Shown here one piece after another: positions 1 to 5,763 of a stretch of DNA of 5,763 nucleotides. Position numbers and translations under genes: made by a program. Source of the stretch: an uncultured Ventosimonas sp. (GTDB taxonomy: Bacteria; Pseudomonadota; Gammaproteobacteria; Pseudomonadales; Pseudomonadaceae); NCBI GenBank assembly GCA_945283395.1, contig CALYQH010000091.1, positions 1-5,763 of the forward strand. Reading direction: 5' to 3'. The notes beneath the pieces were generated by a model. It did not search any database. It saw nothing but the letters and a program-made list of their open reading frames with translations, and had not been told where the DNA came from. How positions within the stretch are numbered: the first letter of the stretch is position 1; every line of letters begins with the position of its first letter.

Positions 1-1374
1 TTATTAATTAGTTTATTTTCCATCTTTCCAGCTCTAGAGGCGTTAAATAAGCAAGGGTTTCTTGAGGTAACTAGTTTATTTGTATTTGATCATTATGCTT
101 ATTTTGCAAGTTTATCTTTAATATTAGTTACCTTAGCTTGCACATCTTTTGCCCTTATCTATTTAGAGGGATATAAAGGTAACAAAGATGAATTTTACCT
201 ACTATTATTACTTTCCTGTTTAGGTAGTATGGTTTTAGTAAGTACTAAACATTTAATGGGATTATTTATTGGTTTAGAACTTCTATCTTTACCTATGTAT
301 GGATTAATTGGCTACGCATTCTTTCAACGTCGGCCACTAGAAGCCAGTATTAAATATATGGTTTTATCAGCCACAGGCTCTGGTTTCCTTTTATTTGGCA
401 TGGCACTACTTTTTGCAGCTACTGGTCATCTAACTTTCAATTCTATTGCAGAAACTATCAAAATTGGAGCTCATACTAACTTATTAAATTTAGGTATTGT
501 CTTAATGATAGTGGGGTTATCTTTCAAATTATCATTAGTACCTTTTCATTTATGGACTCCCGATGTTTATGAAGGAGCCCCCGCTCCTGCTGCGGCCTAT
601 TTAGCAACTGCTAGTAAATTAGCTATTTTTGCTATGTTGGTTAGATTTATGGAATTTATCCCTATTAAAGATGGTTCATGGATTTATTTGATTATAACTA
701 TTATTTCGGTAGCTTCTATTTTAGTAGGTAACTTACTAGCTCTGTTCCAAACTAGCTTAAAACGTGTACTAGGTTATTCTTCTATCGCCCATTTTGGTTA
801 TTTAATTATCATTTTATTGGCTGGTAACGAAATAGCTTCGTTAGAAGTGAAACAATTTGCGGCTAAAACAGCTACAATCTATCTATTTACTTATGTAGCA
901 ACCACTATGGGAGCATTTAGTGTTGTTACGGTGTTATCCTCTCCCTTCCAAGAACGTGATGCAGATGCATTATATAGATATAGGGGATTATTCTGGCGTC
1001 GTCCTATTTTAACTATTGCTTTATCTGTCATGATGCTTTCCCTTGCGGGGGTACCTTTAACTGCTGGTTTTATTGGTAAATTTTGGTTATTAAGAACAGT
1101 TATAGATGCTCGCTTATGGTTTTTAACCATTATGGTAGTCATAGGTAGTGCAATAGGTTTATATTATTATTTAAGAGTAATGATTACGCTTTATCTTGCT
1201 GAGCCAACTGCTAAAGATAATGAAGAAAGAAGTATTCATTGGACACATTTAACAGCTACTTTCTTTTTATTAGCTATTGCGATTATCGTTATTTTTGTTG
1301 GGGTATGGCCATCTCCTCTTATTGCTATTGCTGATTATGCAGTTATACCTGCCACCTTAATGTTCCCACAATAG
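1..1374 (+). CDS. nuoN: NADH-quinone oxidoreductase subunit N (5'-truncated by window edge)
   Basis: This is the membrane subunit NuoN of respiratory complex I, one of the three Mrp-antiporter-like proton channels that couple NADH oxidation by quinone to proton export across the inner membrane. The frame is open from base 1, so the start lies upstream. 457 residues are visible, against 485 in E. coli NuoN, so roughly 30 are missing. The chain is a succession of hydrophobic helices. The family's key charged residues can be seen (numbered from base 1): Glu93 in GLELLSLP, Lys176 in GLSFKLSLVPFHLWTPDVYEGAP, Lys206 in TASKLAIF and Lys360 in AGFIGKFW. They match E. coli Glu133, Lys217, Lys247 and Lys395. 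The helix ending in GLYYYLRV is also typical. NuoN is normally the last gene of the nuo operon, and a terminator-like hairpin follows 13 bp after the TAG stop, which fits. An internal ATG at 229 is not the start, because the reading frame and the NuoN-like sequence continue upstream of it. No frameshift or lost residue was seen. Confidence 0.96.
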   Translation, partial: LLISLFSIFPALEALNKQGFLEVTSLFVFDHYAYFASLSLILVTLACTSFALIYLEGYKGNKDEFYLLLLLSCLGSMVLVSTKHLMGLFIGLELLSLPMYGLIGYAFFQRRPLEASIKYMVLSATGSGFLLFGMALLFAATGHLTFNSIAETIKIGAHTNLLNLGIVLMIVGLSFKLSLVPFHLWTPDVYEGAPAPAAAYLATASKLAIFAMLVRFMEFIPIKDGSWIYLIITIISVASILVGNLLALFQTSLKRVLGYSSIAHFGYLIIILLAGNEIASLEVKQFAAKTATIYLFTYVATTMGAFSVVTVLSSPFQERDADALYRYRGLFWRRPILTIALSVMMLSLAGVPLTAGFIGKFWLLRTVIDARLWFLTIMVVIGSAIGLYYYLRVMITLYLAEPTAKDNEERSIHWTHLTATFFLLAIAIIVIFVGVWPSPLIAIADYAVIPATLMFPQ

Positions 1375-1387
1375 TTAATCTATAGTA

Positions 1388-1417
1388 AAAAAGGCATCCT
1401 TATTAGGTTGCCTTTTT
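1388..1417. terminator. Bidirectional rho-independent terminator between nuoN and recJ
   Basis: A 9-bp perfect stem (AAAAAGGCA at 1388-1396 with TGCCTTTTT at 1409-1417) encloses a T-T mismatch, three further pairs (CCT 1398-1400 with AGG 1405-1407) and a four-base loop. The + strand transcript ends in five Ts and the - strand transcript in six. The hairpin starts 13 bp after the nuoN stop and, on the other strand, 14 bp after the recJ stop. It can therefore serve both convergent genes. The G+C core is only three pairs (GGC/GCC) plus the inner CC/GG, so its strength is uncertain. Confidence 0.8.
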
Positions 1418-1431
1418 ATTTACTAATTTTG

Positions 1432-3150
1432 TTATATTGGTTGTAAGTAATATATTACTAAATGCATATTCTGCTTTCCAATATATTCATTAACGGTAAG
1501 CCGATATACTATATGTACTTCTTTAATACTACTGTTAGGCCAAGTTTCTCTATCTATATTAAAGGCAATGGCTTCAATTGAGTGTTTATAACCATCACTA
1601 AGCCATAGCTTTAAGTGTTTATCCTTTAATAATCTTTGTTGCTCAATTTGAAAAATACCATTGAATATAGGCTCAGGAAAAGATTGTCCCCAAGGTCCCG
1701 CGCTAGAAAGTAATTGCGCCTGTTGTAAGGTTAATTCTTCATGTTGCAAGCTACCATCAGTAAAAATCGTTTTCTGTAAATCTTCTTCTGTTAATTGTAT
1801 TTTTACTTCTTGCTCAAACCTACTTATAAAACTGGTAAGTTTATCTTCTTGGAGAGTAAGCCCGGCTGCCATGGCATGTCCTCCAAATTTGTCTATTAAG
1901 TCTGGATACTTACTCGCTATATTCTGTAAAACATCTCTAATATGCAATCCATCAATAGAACGAGCAGACCCTTTCAATAATCCAGTTTTATCTGATCTTG
2001 CAAAAACAATAGTTGGTCTATGATATTTTTCTTTTAAACGTGCCGCTAAAATACCTATCACTCCTTGGTGCCAATCTTGATTATAAAGACAAATAGCAAT
2101 AGGTGATTGCTCTAAATTAATATTCTTCAAAGTATCGAATGCTTCAGTCTGCATACTTTGTTCAATCATTTTTCGTTCACTATTTAACGACTCCAACTGA
2201 GTAACTAACTGATAGGCAATTGTTTCATCAGTGCATAATAAACATTCAATCCCTAATTTCATATCATCAAGCCGACCCGCCGCATTTAAACGAGGGGCAA
2301 TAATAAAACCTAAATCCATAGCGGTTATTTGACTAATATTCTTATTAGCTAAAGTTGATAATGCTTTAATTGCTGGCCTTGTCTTTCCTTTTTGAATACG
2401 TTTCACACCTTGTTCAACAAAAATTCTATTATTAGCATCAAGAGGCACCAAATCAGCTACTGTACCTAAGGCAACTAAATCTAGTAACTCTGCAAGATTA
2501 GGCTCTTGTTTATGATGTGCAGCAAAATAGTTATTAGCTCTTAAACGTGCTCTTAATGCTATTAGCACATAAAACATTACCCCTACCCCAGCTAATGTTT
2601 TACTGGCAAATAAACAATCTGGTTGGTTAGGGTTAACTATTGCATCCGCTGCCGGCATATCATTGCTAGGTAAATGATGATCGGTTATTAACACCTTAAC
2701 GCCTGCAGCTTTTGCTGAGGCAACACCTTCTACACTAGCAATGCCATTATCAACGGTAATAATTAACCAAGGATTAAAATTATCAATGGCAAAAGACACT
2801 AGTTCAGGAGTCAAGCCATATCCGTATTCAAATCTATTTTGAACTAAATAATCAACTTGCTTGATACCTAGCATATTTAATCCCTGTACGGCTAAAGCAG
2901 TAGCAGTTGCCCCATCAGCATCAAAATCACCTACTACTAAAATGCTACGCTTTTGTTCAATAGCCGATATCAATAGTTCTACTGCCTTATCTATCCCTTT
3001 CAATAAGGAAAAAGGTTGTAATGCTGTTAAATTGTTATTCAATTGCTGCTCTTTAGTAATGCCTCTTGCGGCATAGATACGTGTTAATAAAGGAGAAATA
3101 CCAGTTAATTGTGGTAAGAATTCTGGCAATGGGCGTTGTTTGATTAACAT
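1432..3150 (-). CDS. recJ: Single-stranded-DNA-specific 5'-3' exonuclease RecJ
   Basis: RecJ degrades single-stranded DNA 5' to 3' in the cytoplasm, using Mn2+ or Mg2+, in RecF-pathway recombination, mismatch repair and base excision repair. The protein has 572 residues (E. coli 577), so it is full length. The DHH phosphoesterase domain carries VVGDFDADG (Asp75, Asp77 and Asp79), VDNG (Asp134), ITDHH (Asp157-His158-His159) and GTVADLVPL (Asp233), which supply the metal ligands. PRLNAAGR follows at 286-293. The DHHA1 domain shows WHQGVIG (360-366), KGSARS (393-398) and KFGGHAMAAG (421-430). The last 110 residues or so correspond to the OB-fold DNA-binding domain. The start ATG (3148-3150) gives the usual RecJ opening, MLIKQRPLPE followed by PLLTRIYAARG. 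Only a weak purine-rich stretch precedes it, so translation may be modest. The gene converges on nuoN with a shared hairpin 14 bp past its stop, and diverges from nrdA across 422 bp. It appears to be either monocistronic or the only gene of its unit in view. Confidence 0.97.
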   Translation of the reverse strand: MLIKQRPLPEFLPQLTGISPLLTRIYAARGITKEQQLNNNLTALQPFSLLKGIDKAVELLISAIEQKRSILVVGDFDADGATATALAVQGLNMLGIKQVDYLVQNRFEYGYGLTPELVSFAIDNFNPWLIITVDNGIASVEGVASAKAAGVKVLITDHHLPSNDMPAADAIVNPNQPDCLFASKTLAGVGVMFYVLIALRARLRANNYFAAHHKQEPNLAELLDLVALGTVADLVPLDANNRIFVEQGVKRIQKGKTRPAIKALSTLANKNISQITAMDLGFIIAPRLNAAGRLDDMKLGIECLLCTDETIAYQLVTQLESLNSERKMIEQSMQTEAFDTLKNINLEQSPIAICLYNQDWHQGVIGILAARLKEKYHRPTIVFARSDKTGLLKGSARSIDGLHIRDVLQNIASKYPDLIDKFGGHAMAAGLTLQEDKLTSFISRFEQEVKIQLTEEDLQKTIFTDGSLQHEELTLQQAQLLSSAGPWGQSFPEPIFNGIFQIEQQRLLKDKHLKLWLSDGYKHSIEAIAFNIDRETWPNSSIKEVHIVYRLTVNEYIGKQNMHLVIYYLQPI

Positions 3151-3198
3151 TTCTAATTTAGCTTAAAAATAATTAATTTAACACAATACTACATCTTG

Positions 3199-3221
3199 TA
3201 TCTAGCTTATAGCTAAAGATA
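3199..3221. repeat. Imperfect dyad in the recJ upstream region
   Basis: TAGCT at 3203-3207 pairs with AGCTA at 3211-3215 around a 3-base loop. TATC at 3199-3202 pairs with GATA at 3218-3221, leaving two unpaired As. It could be an operator or a weak hairpin in the recJ leader. The stem is short and AT-rich, so chance is possible. Confidence 0.35.
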
Positions 3222-3267
3222 AACTGAGATAATTATTTTAATAGAAAAATAATATGAGTTAGCCATT

Positions 3268-3288
3268 CTAAGAGATAGCTAATCTTAG
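3268..3288. repeat. Six-bp inverted repeat CTAAGA/TCTTAG
   Basis: CTAAGA (3268-3273) is perfectly complementary to TCTTAG (3283-3288) across a 9-base centre that holds the palindrome TAGCTA (3276-3281). No T-run follows, so it is not a normal terminator. It lies between the divergent recJ and nrdA starts and could be a protein-binding site. Function is unknown. Confidence 0.35.
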
Positions 3289-3341
3289 GCATCAGGCAAT
3301 CACAGAATCAGCTACAAGTCTATATTGTATTTTAGAAAAAA

Positions 3342-3357
3342 ACTCATTATATTGTAT
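3342..3357. promoter_or_regulatory. Candidate NrdR box 1
   Basis: The 16-mer ACTCATTATATTGTAT agrees at 13 of 16 positions with the NrdR-box consensus acaCwAtATaTwGtgt (mismatches at 3, 6 and 15). It starts 31 bp before the next box. That three-helical-turn spacing, about 15 bp between boxes, is typical of paired NrdR sites. Its right end overlaps the perfect palindrome TTGTATACAA (3352-3361). NrdR is the zinc-finger/ATP-cone repressor of ribonucleotide reductase genes. Confidence 0.55.
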
Positions 3358-3372
3358 ACAAGTTAATAAAAA

Positions 3373-3388
3373 GCACTATATATAGTAA
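3373..3388. promoter_or_regulatory. Candidate NrdR box 2
   Basis: GCACTATATATAGTAA matches the NrdR consensus at 13 of 16 positions and includes the symmetric core ACTATATATAGT. Mismatches are confined to the outer bases (1, 15 and 16). With box 1 it forms the tandem pair expected for cooperative NrdR binding upstream of nrdA. Confidence 0.7.
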
Positions 3389-3391
3389 TAC

Positions 3392-3400
3392 TTATTCACT
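3392..3400 (+). promoter_or_regulatory. DnaA-box-like sequence
   Basis: TTATTCACT differs from the DnaA-box consensus TTATNCACA only at the last base. E. coli nrdAB is known to be DnaA-controlled, so a site in the nrdA upstream region is plausible. A single 8/9 match in AT-rich DNA is weak evidence. It overlaps candidate NrdR box 3. Confidence 0.3.
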
Positions 3401-3411
3401 AGATATAGTAC
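3396..3411. promoter_or_regulatory. Weaker candidate NrdR box 3
   Basis: TCACTAGATATAGTAC matches the NrdR consensus at 12 of 16 positions. It starts 23 bp after box 2, which is not the usual spacing. It sits in the second copy of a short direct repeat that also includes box 2, so it may be a by-product of local duplication and not a working site. Confidence 0.35.
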
Positions 3412-3421
3412 TTATTGTAGT

Positions 3422-3435
3422 AGGTTACAAAACCT
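3422..3435. repeat. Small dyad AGGTT-ACAA-AACCT
   Basis: AGGTT (3422-3426) and AACCT (3431-3435) form a perfect 5-bp inverted repeat around ACAA. It is one of the few G/C-containing symmetric elements in this region. It may be a regulator site or a coincidence; no family is recognised. Confidence 0.3.
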
Positions 3436-3479
3436 GAAAAATAATTATCTTTAGTTAATAGCGCTATATAAATACTTAA

Positions 3480-3511
3480 TTTACAGTATTTAAATGACAT
3501 TTATTTATAAA
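3480..3511 (+). promoter_or_regulatory. Tentative nrdA promoter
   Basis: TTTACA (3480-3485) matches the -35 consensus at 5 of 6 bases, and TATAAA (3506-3511) matches the -10 at 5 of 6. The spacer is 20 bp, longer than the preferred 17. Transcription would start near 3518, giving a leader of about 55 nt and placing NrdR box 4 at the start site, a sensible place for repression. Other AT-rich hexamers compete, for example TATAAA at 3467-3472 and TACAAT at 3521-3526. Confidence 0.25.
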
Positions 3512-3519
3512 TATCAAAC

Positions 3520-3535
3520 ATACAATATATAGTGT
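3520..3535. promoter_or_regulatory. Strong candidate NrdR box 4, proximal to nrdA
   Basis: ATACAATATATAGTGT matches the NrdR consensus acaCwAtATaTwGtgt at 15 of 16 positions, the best match in the window. It ends 37 bp before the nrdA ATG and begins 147 bp after box 2 begins, about 14 helical turns. Its position near the probable transcription start suggests direct repression of nrdA by NrdR. Confidence 0.72.
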
Positions 3536-3561
3536 TTAATGGTTTACCGCTTGAAACTTTT

Positions 3562-3566
3562 AGGAG
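3562..3566 (+). promoter_or_regulatory. Ribosome binding site of nrdA
   Basis: AGGAG lies 6 bases before the ATG at 3573. It is a strong Shine-Dalgarno match and fixes this ATG as the start, over the out-of-frame ATG at 3539 and any later in-frame start. Confidence 0.9.
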
Positions 3567-3572
3567 ATTTTA

Positions 3573-5763
3573 ATGTTTAGTGGTGTGTCACAAGATGAAA
3601 ATCGTACTCTGGACAATGATTCAATAACCCTAGTGCCTGGACAAATTACTGTAATAAAGAGAACTGGCACAGTTGTCCCCTATACAGATGATAAAATTGC
3701 AGTAGCTATAGGTAAAGCATTCCTAGCTGTAGAAGGTGATAATGCAGCAGCATCTTCTCGCATTCACGACACAGTTAAAAAGTTAACGGAAATAGTAACC
3801 GCCACTTTTAAGCGCCGTATGCCATCAGGCGGTATTATCCATATTGAAGACATTCAAGACCAAGTAGAACTCGCCCTTATGCGTTCGGGTGAACAAAAAG
3901 TAGCTCGTGCTTATGTTCTTTATCGCGAAGCTAGGGCTCAAGAACGTGCTAAAGATCAAGTTAGTCAAGCACATCCAAGTATTAGAATCACTAATGATAA
4001 GGGGCAGTTATCTCCACTAGACTTAGGGCGTCTCAATACCATCTTAAAAGAAGCTTGTGAAGGATTAGTGGCAGTTGATCCGCAAATAATTCAAACCGAA
4101 ACTTTAAAAAATCTTTATGATGGTGTTGCAGAAAAAGATGTCAATACTGCATTAGTGATGACAGCTAGAACTCAAGTAGAGCGTGAACCAAATTATTCTT
4201 TTGTGACCGCTCGATTATTATTGGATAAATTGCGAGCTGAAGCACTTAACTTCTTAAATATTGCTAAACGGGCTACCCATCATGAAATGGCTAGTTTCTA
4301 TCCACAAGCTTTAACCACTTATATCCAAAAAGGTATTGCTCTAGAATTATTGGATAAACGTCTTGCTCAGTTCGACCTAACAAAATTAGGTCAAGCATTA
4401 GATCATGAAAGAGATCAAAAATTTACTTATTTAGGTTTACAAACCCTTTATGACCGTTACTTCATTCATAAAGATGGTATTCGCTTTGAATTACCACAAG
4501 TATTCTTTATGCGTGTAGCTATGGGGCTAGCCCTAGAGGAAGTAGATAAAGAAACTAAAGCTATTGAATTCTATAAATTACTTTCATCGTTTGACTATAT
4601 GTCTTCTACCCCTACTCTATTTAACTCAGGCACAGTTCGCCCACAACTTTCTAGTTGTTATTTAACTACTGTACCAGATGACTTATCGGGTATTTATAAA
4701 GCTATTCATGATAATGCCATGTTATCTAAGTTTGCTGGAGGTTTAGGCAATGACTGGACCCCTGTACGTGCATTAGGTGCTTATATTAAAGGCACTAATG
4801 GCAAGTCGCAAGGTGTAGTGCCTTTCTTAAAAGTAGTTAACGATACCGCTGTTGCTGTTAATCAAGGTGGGAAAAGGAAAGGGGCCGTATGTGCTTACCT
4901 TGAGTCTTGGCATTTAGATATAGAAGAGTTCTTAGAGCTGCGGAAGAATACTGGTGACGATCGTCGTCGTACACATGATATGAATACTGCCAACTGGATC
5001 CCAGATTTATTTATGAAACGTGTATTTGATGATGGTTCTTGGACCCTCTTTAGCCCATCTGATGTAGCTGATTTACATGATCTTTATGGAAAAGCTTTTG
5101 AAGAGCGTTATGAATATTACGAAGAATTAACAAAATACGGCAAAATAAAATCTTTCAAAACTATGCCTGCCAGAGATTTATGGCGTAAAATGTTATCCAT
5201 GGTCTTTGAAACGGGGCATCCTTGGGTAACCTTTAAAGATCCTTGTAATATTCGAAGCCCACAACAGCATGTTGGAGTAGTTCACAGTTCTAACCTATGT
5301 ACTGAAATTACCTTAAATACTAACCAAGATGAAATTGCAGTATGTAACTTAGGCTCTGTGAACCTAGTTAATCACATTGTAAATGGCAAATTAGACCTTG
5401 AAAAATTGGCACGTACAGTAAAAACAGCAGTGCGTATGCTAGATAATGTGATAGATATTAACTACTATGCGGTACCTCAGGCAAAAAATTCAAATGCTAA
5501 ACACCGTCCTATTGGCTTGGGGTTAATGGGCTTTCAGGATGCCCTTTATTTACAACATATTCCTTATGGTTCAGATGCTGCTGTTAAATTTGCCGATACC
5601 TCTATGGAAGCTATTAGCTACTACGCAATTAAAGCTTCTTGTGAGTTAGCAGCAGAACGTGGTAGTTATTCCACCTTTGCAGGTTCGCTATGGTCAAAAG
5701 GTATTCTACCGCTGGATTCATTAGATTTATTAATAGCTGAGCGAGGTGAAAAATACATTGAAG
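3573..5763 (+). CDS. nrdA: Ribonucleoside-diphosphate reductase, class Ia large (alpha) subunit, 3'-truncated by window edge
   Basis: NrdA reduces ribonucleoside diphosphates to deoxy forms in the cytoplasm together with the radical-generating subunit NrdB, supplying dNTPs for DNA synthesis. 730 codons are visible and the frame is open at the window end. Pseudomonas-type NrdA is about 960 residues, so roughly a quarter is missing, including the C-terminal radical-transfer tyrosines and redox cysteines. Residues 25-117 form an ATP-cone (VIKRTG at 27-32, then VVPYTDDKI). Residues from about 137 to 225 resemble a second, degenerate cone (IRITNDKGQLSPLDLGRL). This double-cone layout is that of P. 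aeruginosa NrdA, where only the first cone is reported to bind the ATP/dATP that switch overall activity. The catalytic barrel shows Cys362 (SSCYL), Asn574, Cys576 and Glu578 (NLCTEITL), and Cys591 (VCNLGSVNL), matching E. coli Cys225, Asn437, Cys439, Glu441 and Cys462. RPIGLGLMGFQDAL is also typical. The partner nrdB would be expected downstream. NrdR-like boxes upstream suggest repression when dATP is plentiful. Confidence 0.97.
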   Translation, partial: MFSGVSQDENRTLDNDSITLVPGQITVIKRTGTVVPYTDDKIAVAIGKAFLAVEGDNAAASSRIHDTVKKLTEIVTATFKRRMPSGGIIHIEDIQDQVELALMRSGEQKVARAYVLYREARAQERAKDQVSQAHPSIRITNDKGQLSPLDLGRLNTILKEACEGLVAVDPQIIQTETLKNLYDGVAEKDVNTALVMTARTQVEREPNYSFVTARLLLDKLRAEALNFLNIAKRATHHEMASFYPQALTTYIQKGIALELLDKRLAQFDLTKLGQALDHERDQKFTYLGLQTLYDRYFIHKDGIRFELPQVFFMRVAMGLALEEVDKETKAIEFYKLLSSFDYMSSTPTLFNSGTVRPQLSSCYLTTVPDDLSGIYKAIHDNAMLSKFAGGLGNDWTPVRALGAYIKGTNGKSQGVVPFLKVVNDTAVAVNQGGKRKGAVCAYLESWHLDIEEFLELRKNTGDDRRRTHDMNTANWIPDLFMKRVFDDGSWTLFSPSDVADLHDLYGKAFEERYEYYEELTKYGKIKSFKTMPARDLWRKMLSMVFETGHPWVTFKDPCNIRSPQQHVGVVHSSNLCTEITLNTNQDEIAVCNLGSVNLVNHIVNGKLDLEKLARTVKTAVRMLDNVIDINYYAVPQAKNSNAKHRPIGLGLMGFQDALYLQHIPYGSDAAVKFADTSMEAISYYAIKASCELAAERGSYSTFAGSLWSKGILPLDSLDLLIAERGEKYIE

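Larger units (their letters stand above)
3380..3416. repeat. Short direct repeat ATATAGTA…CTTATT
   Basis: The segment 3380-3396 (ATATAGTA, then ATA, then CTTATT) recurs at 3403-3416 as ATATAGTACTTATT with three bases fewer. The two copies start 23 bp apart, and each carries the right half of an NrdR-like palindrome. This looks like a small tandem duplication of operator DNA. Confidence 0.5.
3151..3572. other. Divergent recJ/nrdA intergenic regulatory region
   Basis: This 422-bp stretch is very AT-rich and holds no credible gene. Short + strand frames such as ATG at 3494 (12 codons) lack a ribosome binding site. No tRNA or obvious structured RNA was seen. The right half (about 3342-3572) contains NrdR-box-like palindromes, a DnaA-box-like site and the nrdA leader. 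The left half (3151-3300), which should drive recJ on the minus strand, contains several short dyads built around TAGCT/AGCTA, and a -10-like TATAAG (complement of 3206-3211) with no good -35. I therefore do not assign a recJ promoter. Confidence 0.75.

Noticed and set aside
891..1142. Minus-strand frame of 83 codons inside nuoN
   Set aside because: It is antisense to strongly conserved NuoN sequence, its product resembles no known protein, and no ribosome binding site was noted. It is a shadow frame.
1661..2023. Plus-strand frame of 120 codons inside recJ
   Set aside because: It lies opposite the conserved RecJ C-terminal part. The translated protein is rich in Cys and Ser, as expected from reading the antisense strand.
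2861..3076. Plus-strand frame of 71 codons inside recJ
   Set aside because: It is antisense to the RecJ N-terminal DHH region, including VVGDFDADG, and has no independent support.
3151..3300. recJ promoter on the minus strand
   Set aside because: Several -10-like hexamers exist (for example TATAAG, complement of 3206-3211), but none has a credible -35 at 16-18 bp.
3315..3330. Possible fifth NrdR box (CAAGTCTATATTGTAT)
   Set aside because: It matches only 11 of 16 positions, lacks the left-arm C and A, and does not have the usual spacing to box 1. It is within what AT-rich DNA gives by chance.
3494..3532. Twelve-codon frame starting at ATG 3494
   Set aside because: It has no ribosome binding site, consists of AT-rich low-information codons, and overlaps the NrdR box and probable promoter.
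3151..3572. tRNA, small RNA, CRISPR or mobile-element remnant in the long intergenic region
   Set aside because: No cloverleaf, no regularly spaced repeats, no terminal inverted repeats and no transposase fragments were found. The region is best explained as regulatory DNA.

Overview
The window comes from an AT-rich bacterial chromosome, most likely a gammaproteobacterium related to the Pseudomonadales. The main evidence is the NrdA, which is of the Pseudomonas type: a class Ia ribonucleotide reductase large subunit with a long N-terminal extension holding two ATP-cone regions. RecJ and NuoN also read like gammaproteobacterial proteins. AT-rich codon choice (Leu mostly TTA, many A/T third positions) suggests a low-GC, possibly host-associated member of this group. 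Insect-gut Entomomonas-type bacteria would fit, but that is inference and not shown by the window.

Layout. Bases 1-1374 (+) hold the 3' part of nuoN, a proton-pumping membrane subunit of respiratory complex I; its first residues lie before the window. A 57-bp gap follows, with a stem-loop that has A and T tracts on its two sides and so can terminate both convergent genes. Bases 1432-3150 (-) hold a complete recJ, the single-strand-specific 5'-3' exonuclease. A 422-bp AT-rich intergenic region (3151-3572) separates recJ from the divergent nrdA (3573 to the window end, +), which is cut after 730 codons.

The intergenic region is the most informative non-coding part. On the nrdA side it carries several matches to the NrdR-box consensus: two spaced 31 bp start to start, a third overlapping a DnaA-box-like sequence, and a 15/16 match about 40 bp before the nrdA start codon. 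This predicts control of nrdA by the ATP/dATP-sensing repressor NrdR. The recJ side holds only short dyads and no convincing promoter.

The three genes are housekeeping functions (respiration, DNA repair, dNTP supply). No mobile element, CRISPR array, tRNA or rRNA was seen, and nothing points to a novel multi-gene system. The points worth checking are regulatory: the NrdR-box cluster, its partial duplication, the DnaA-like site and the shared terminator.
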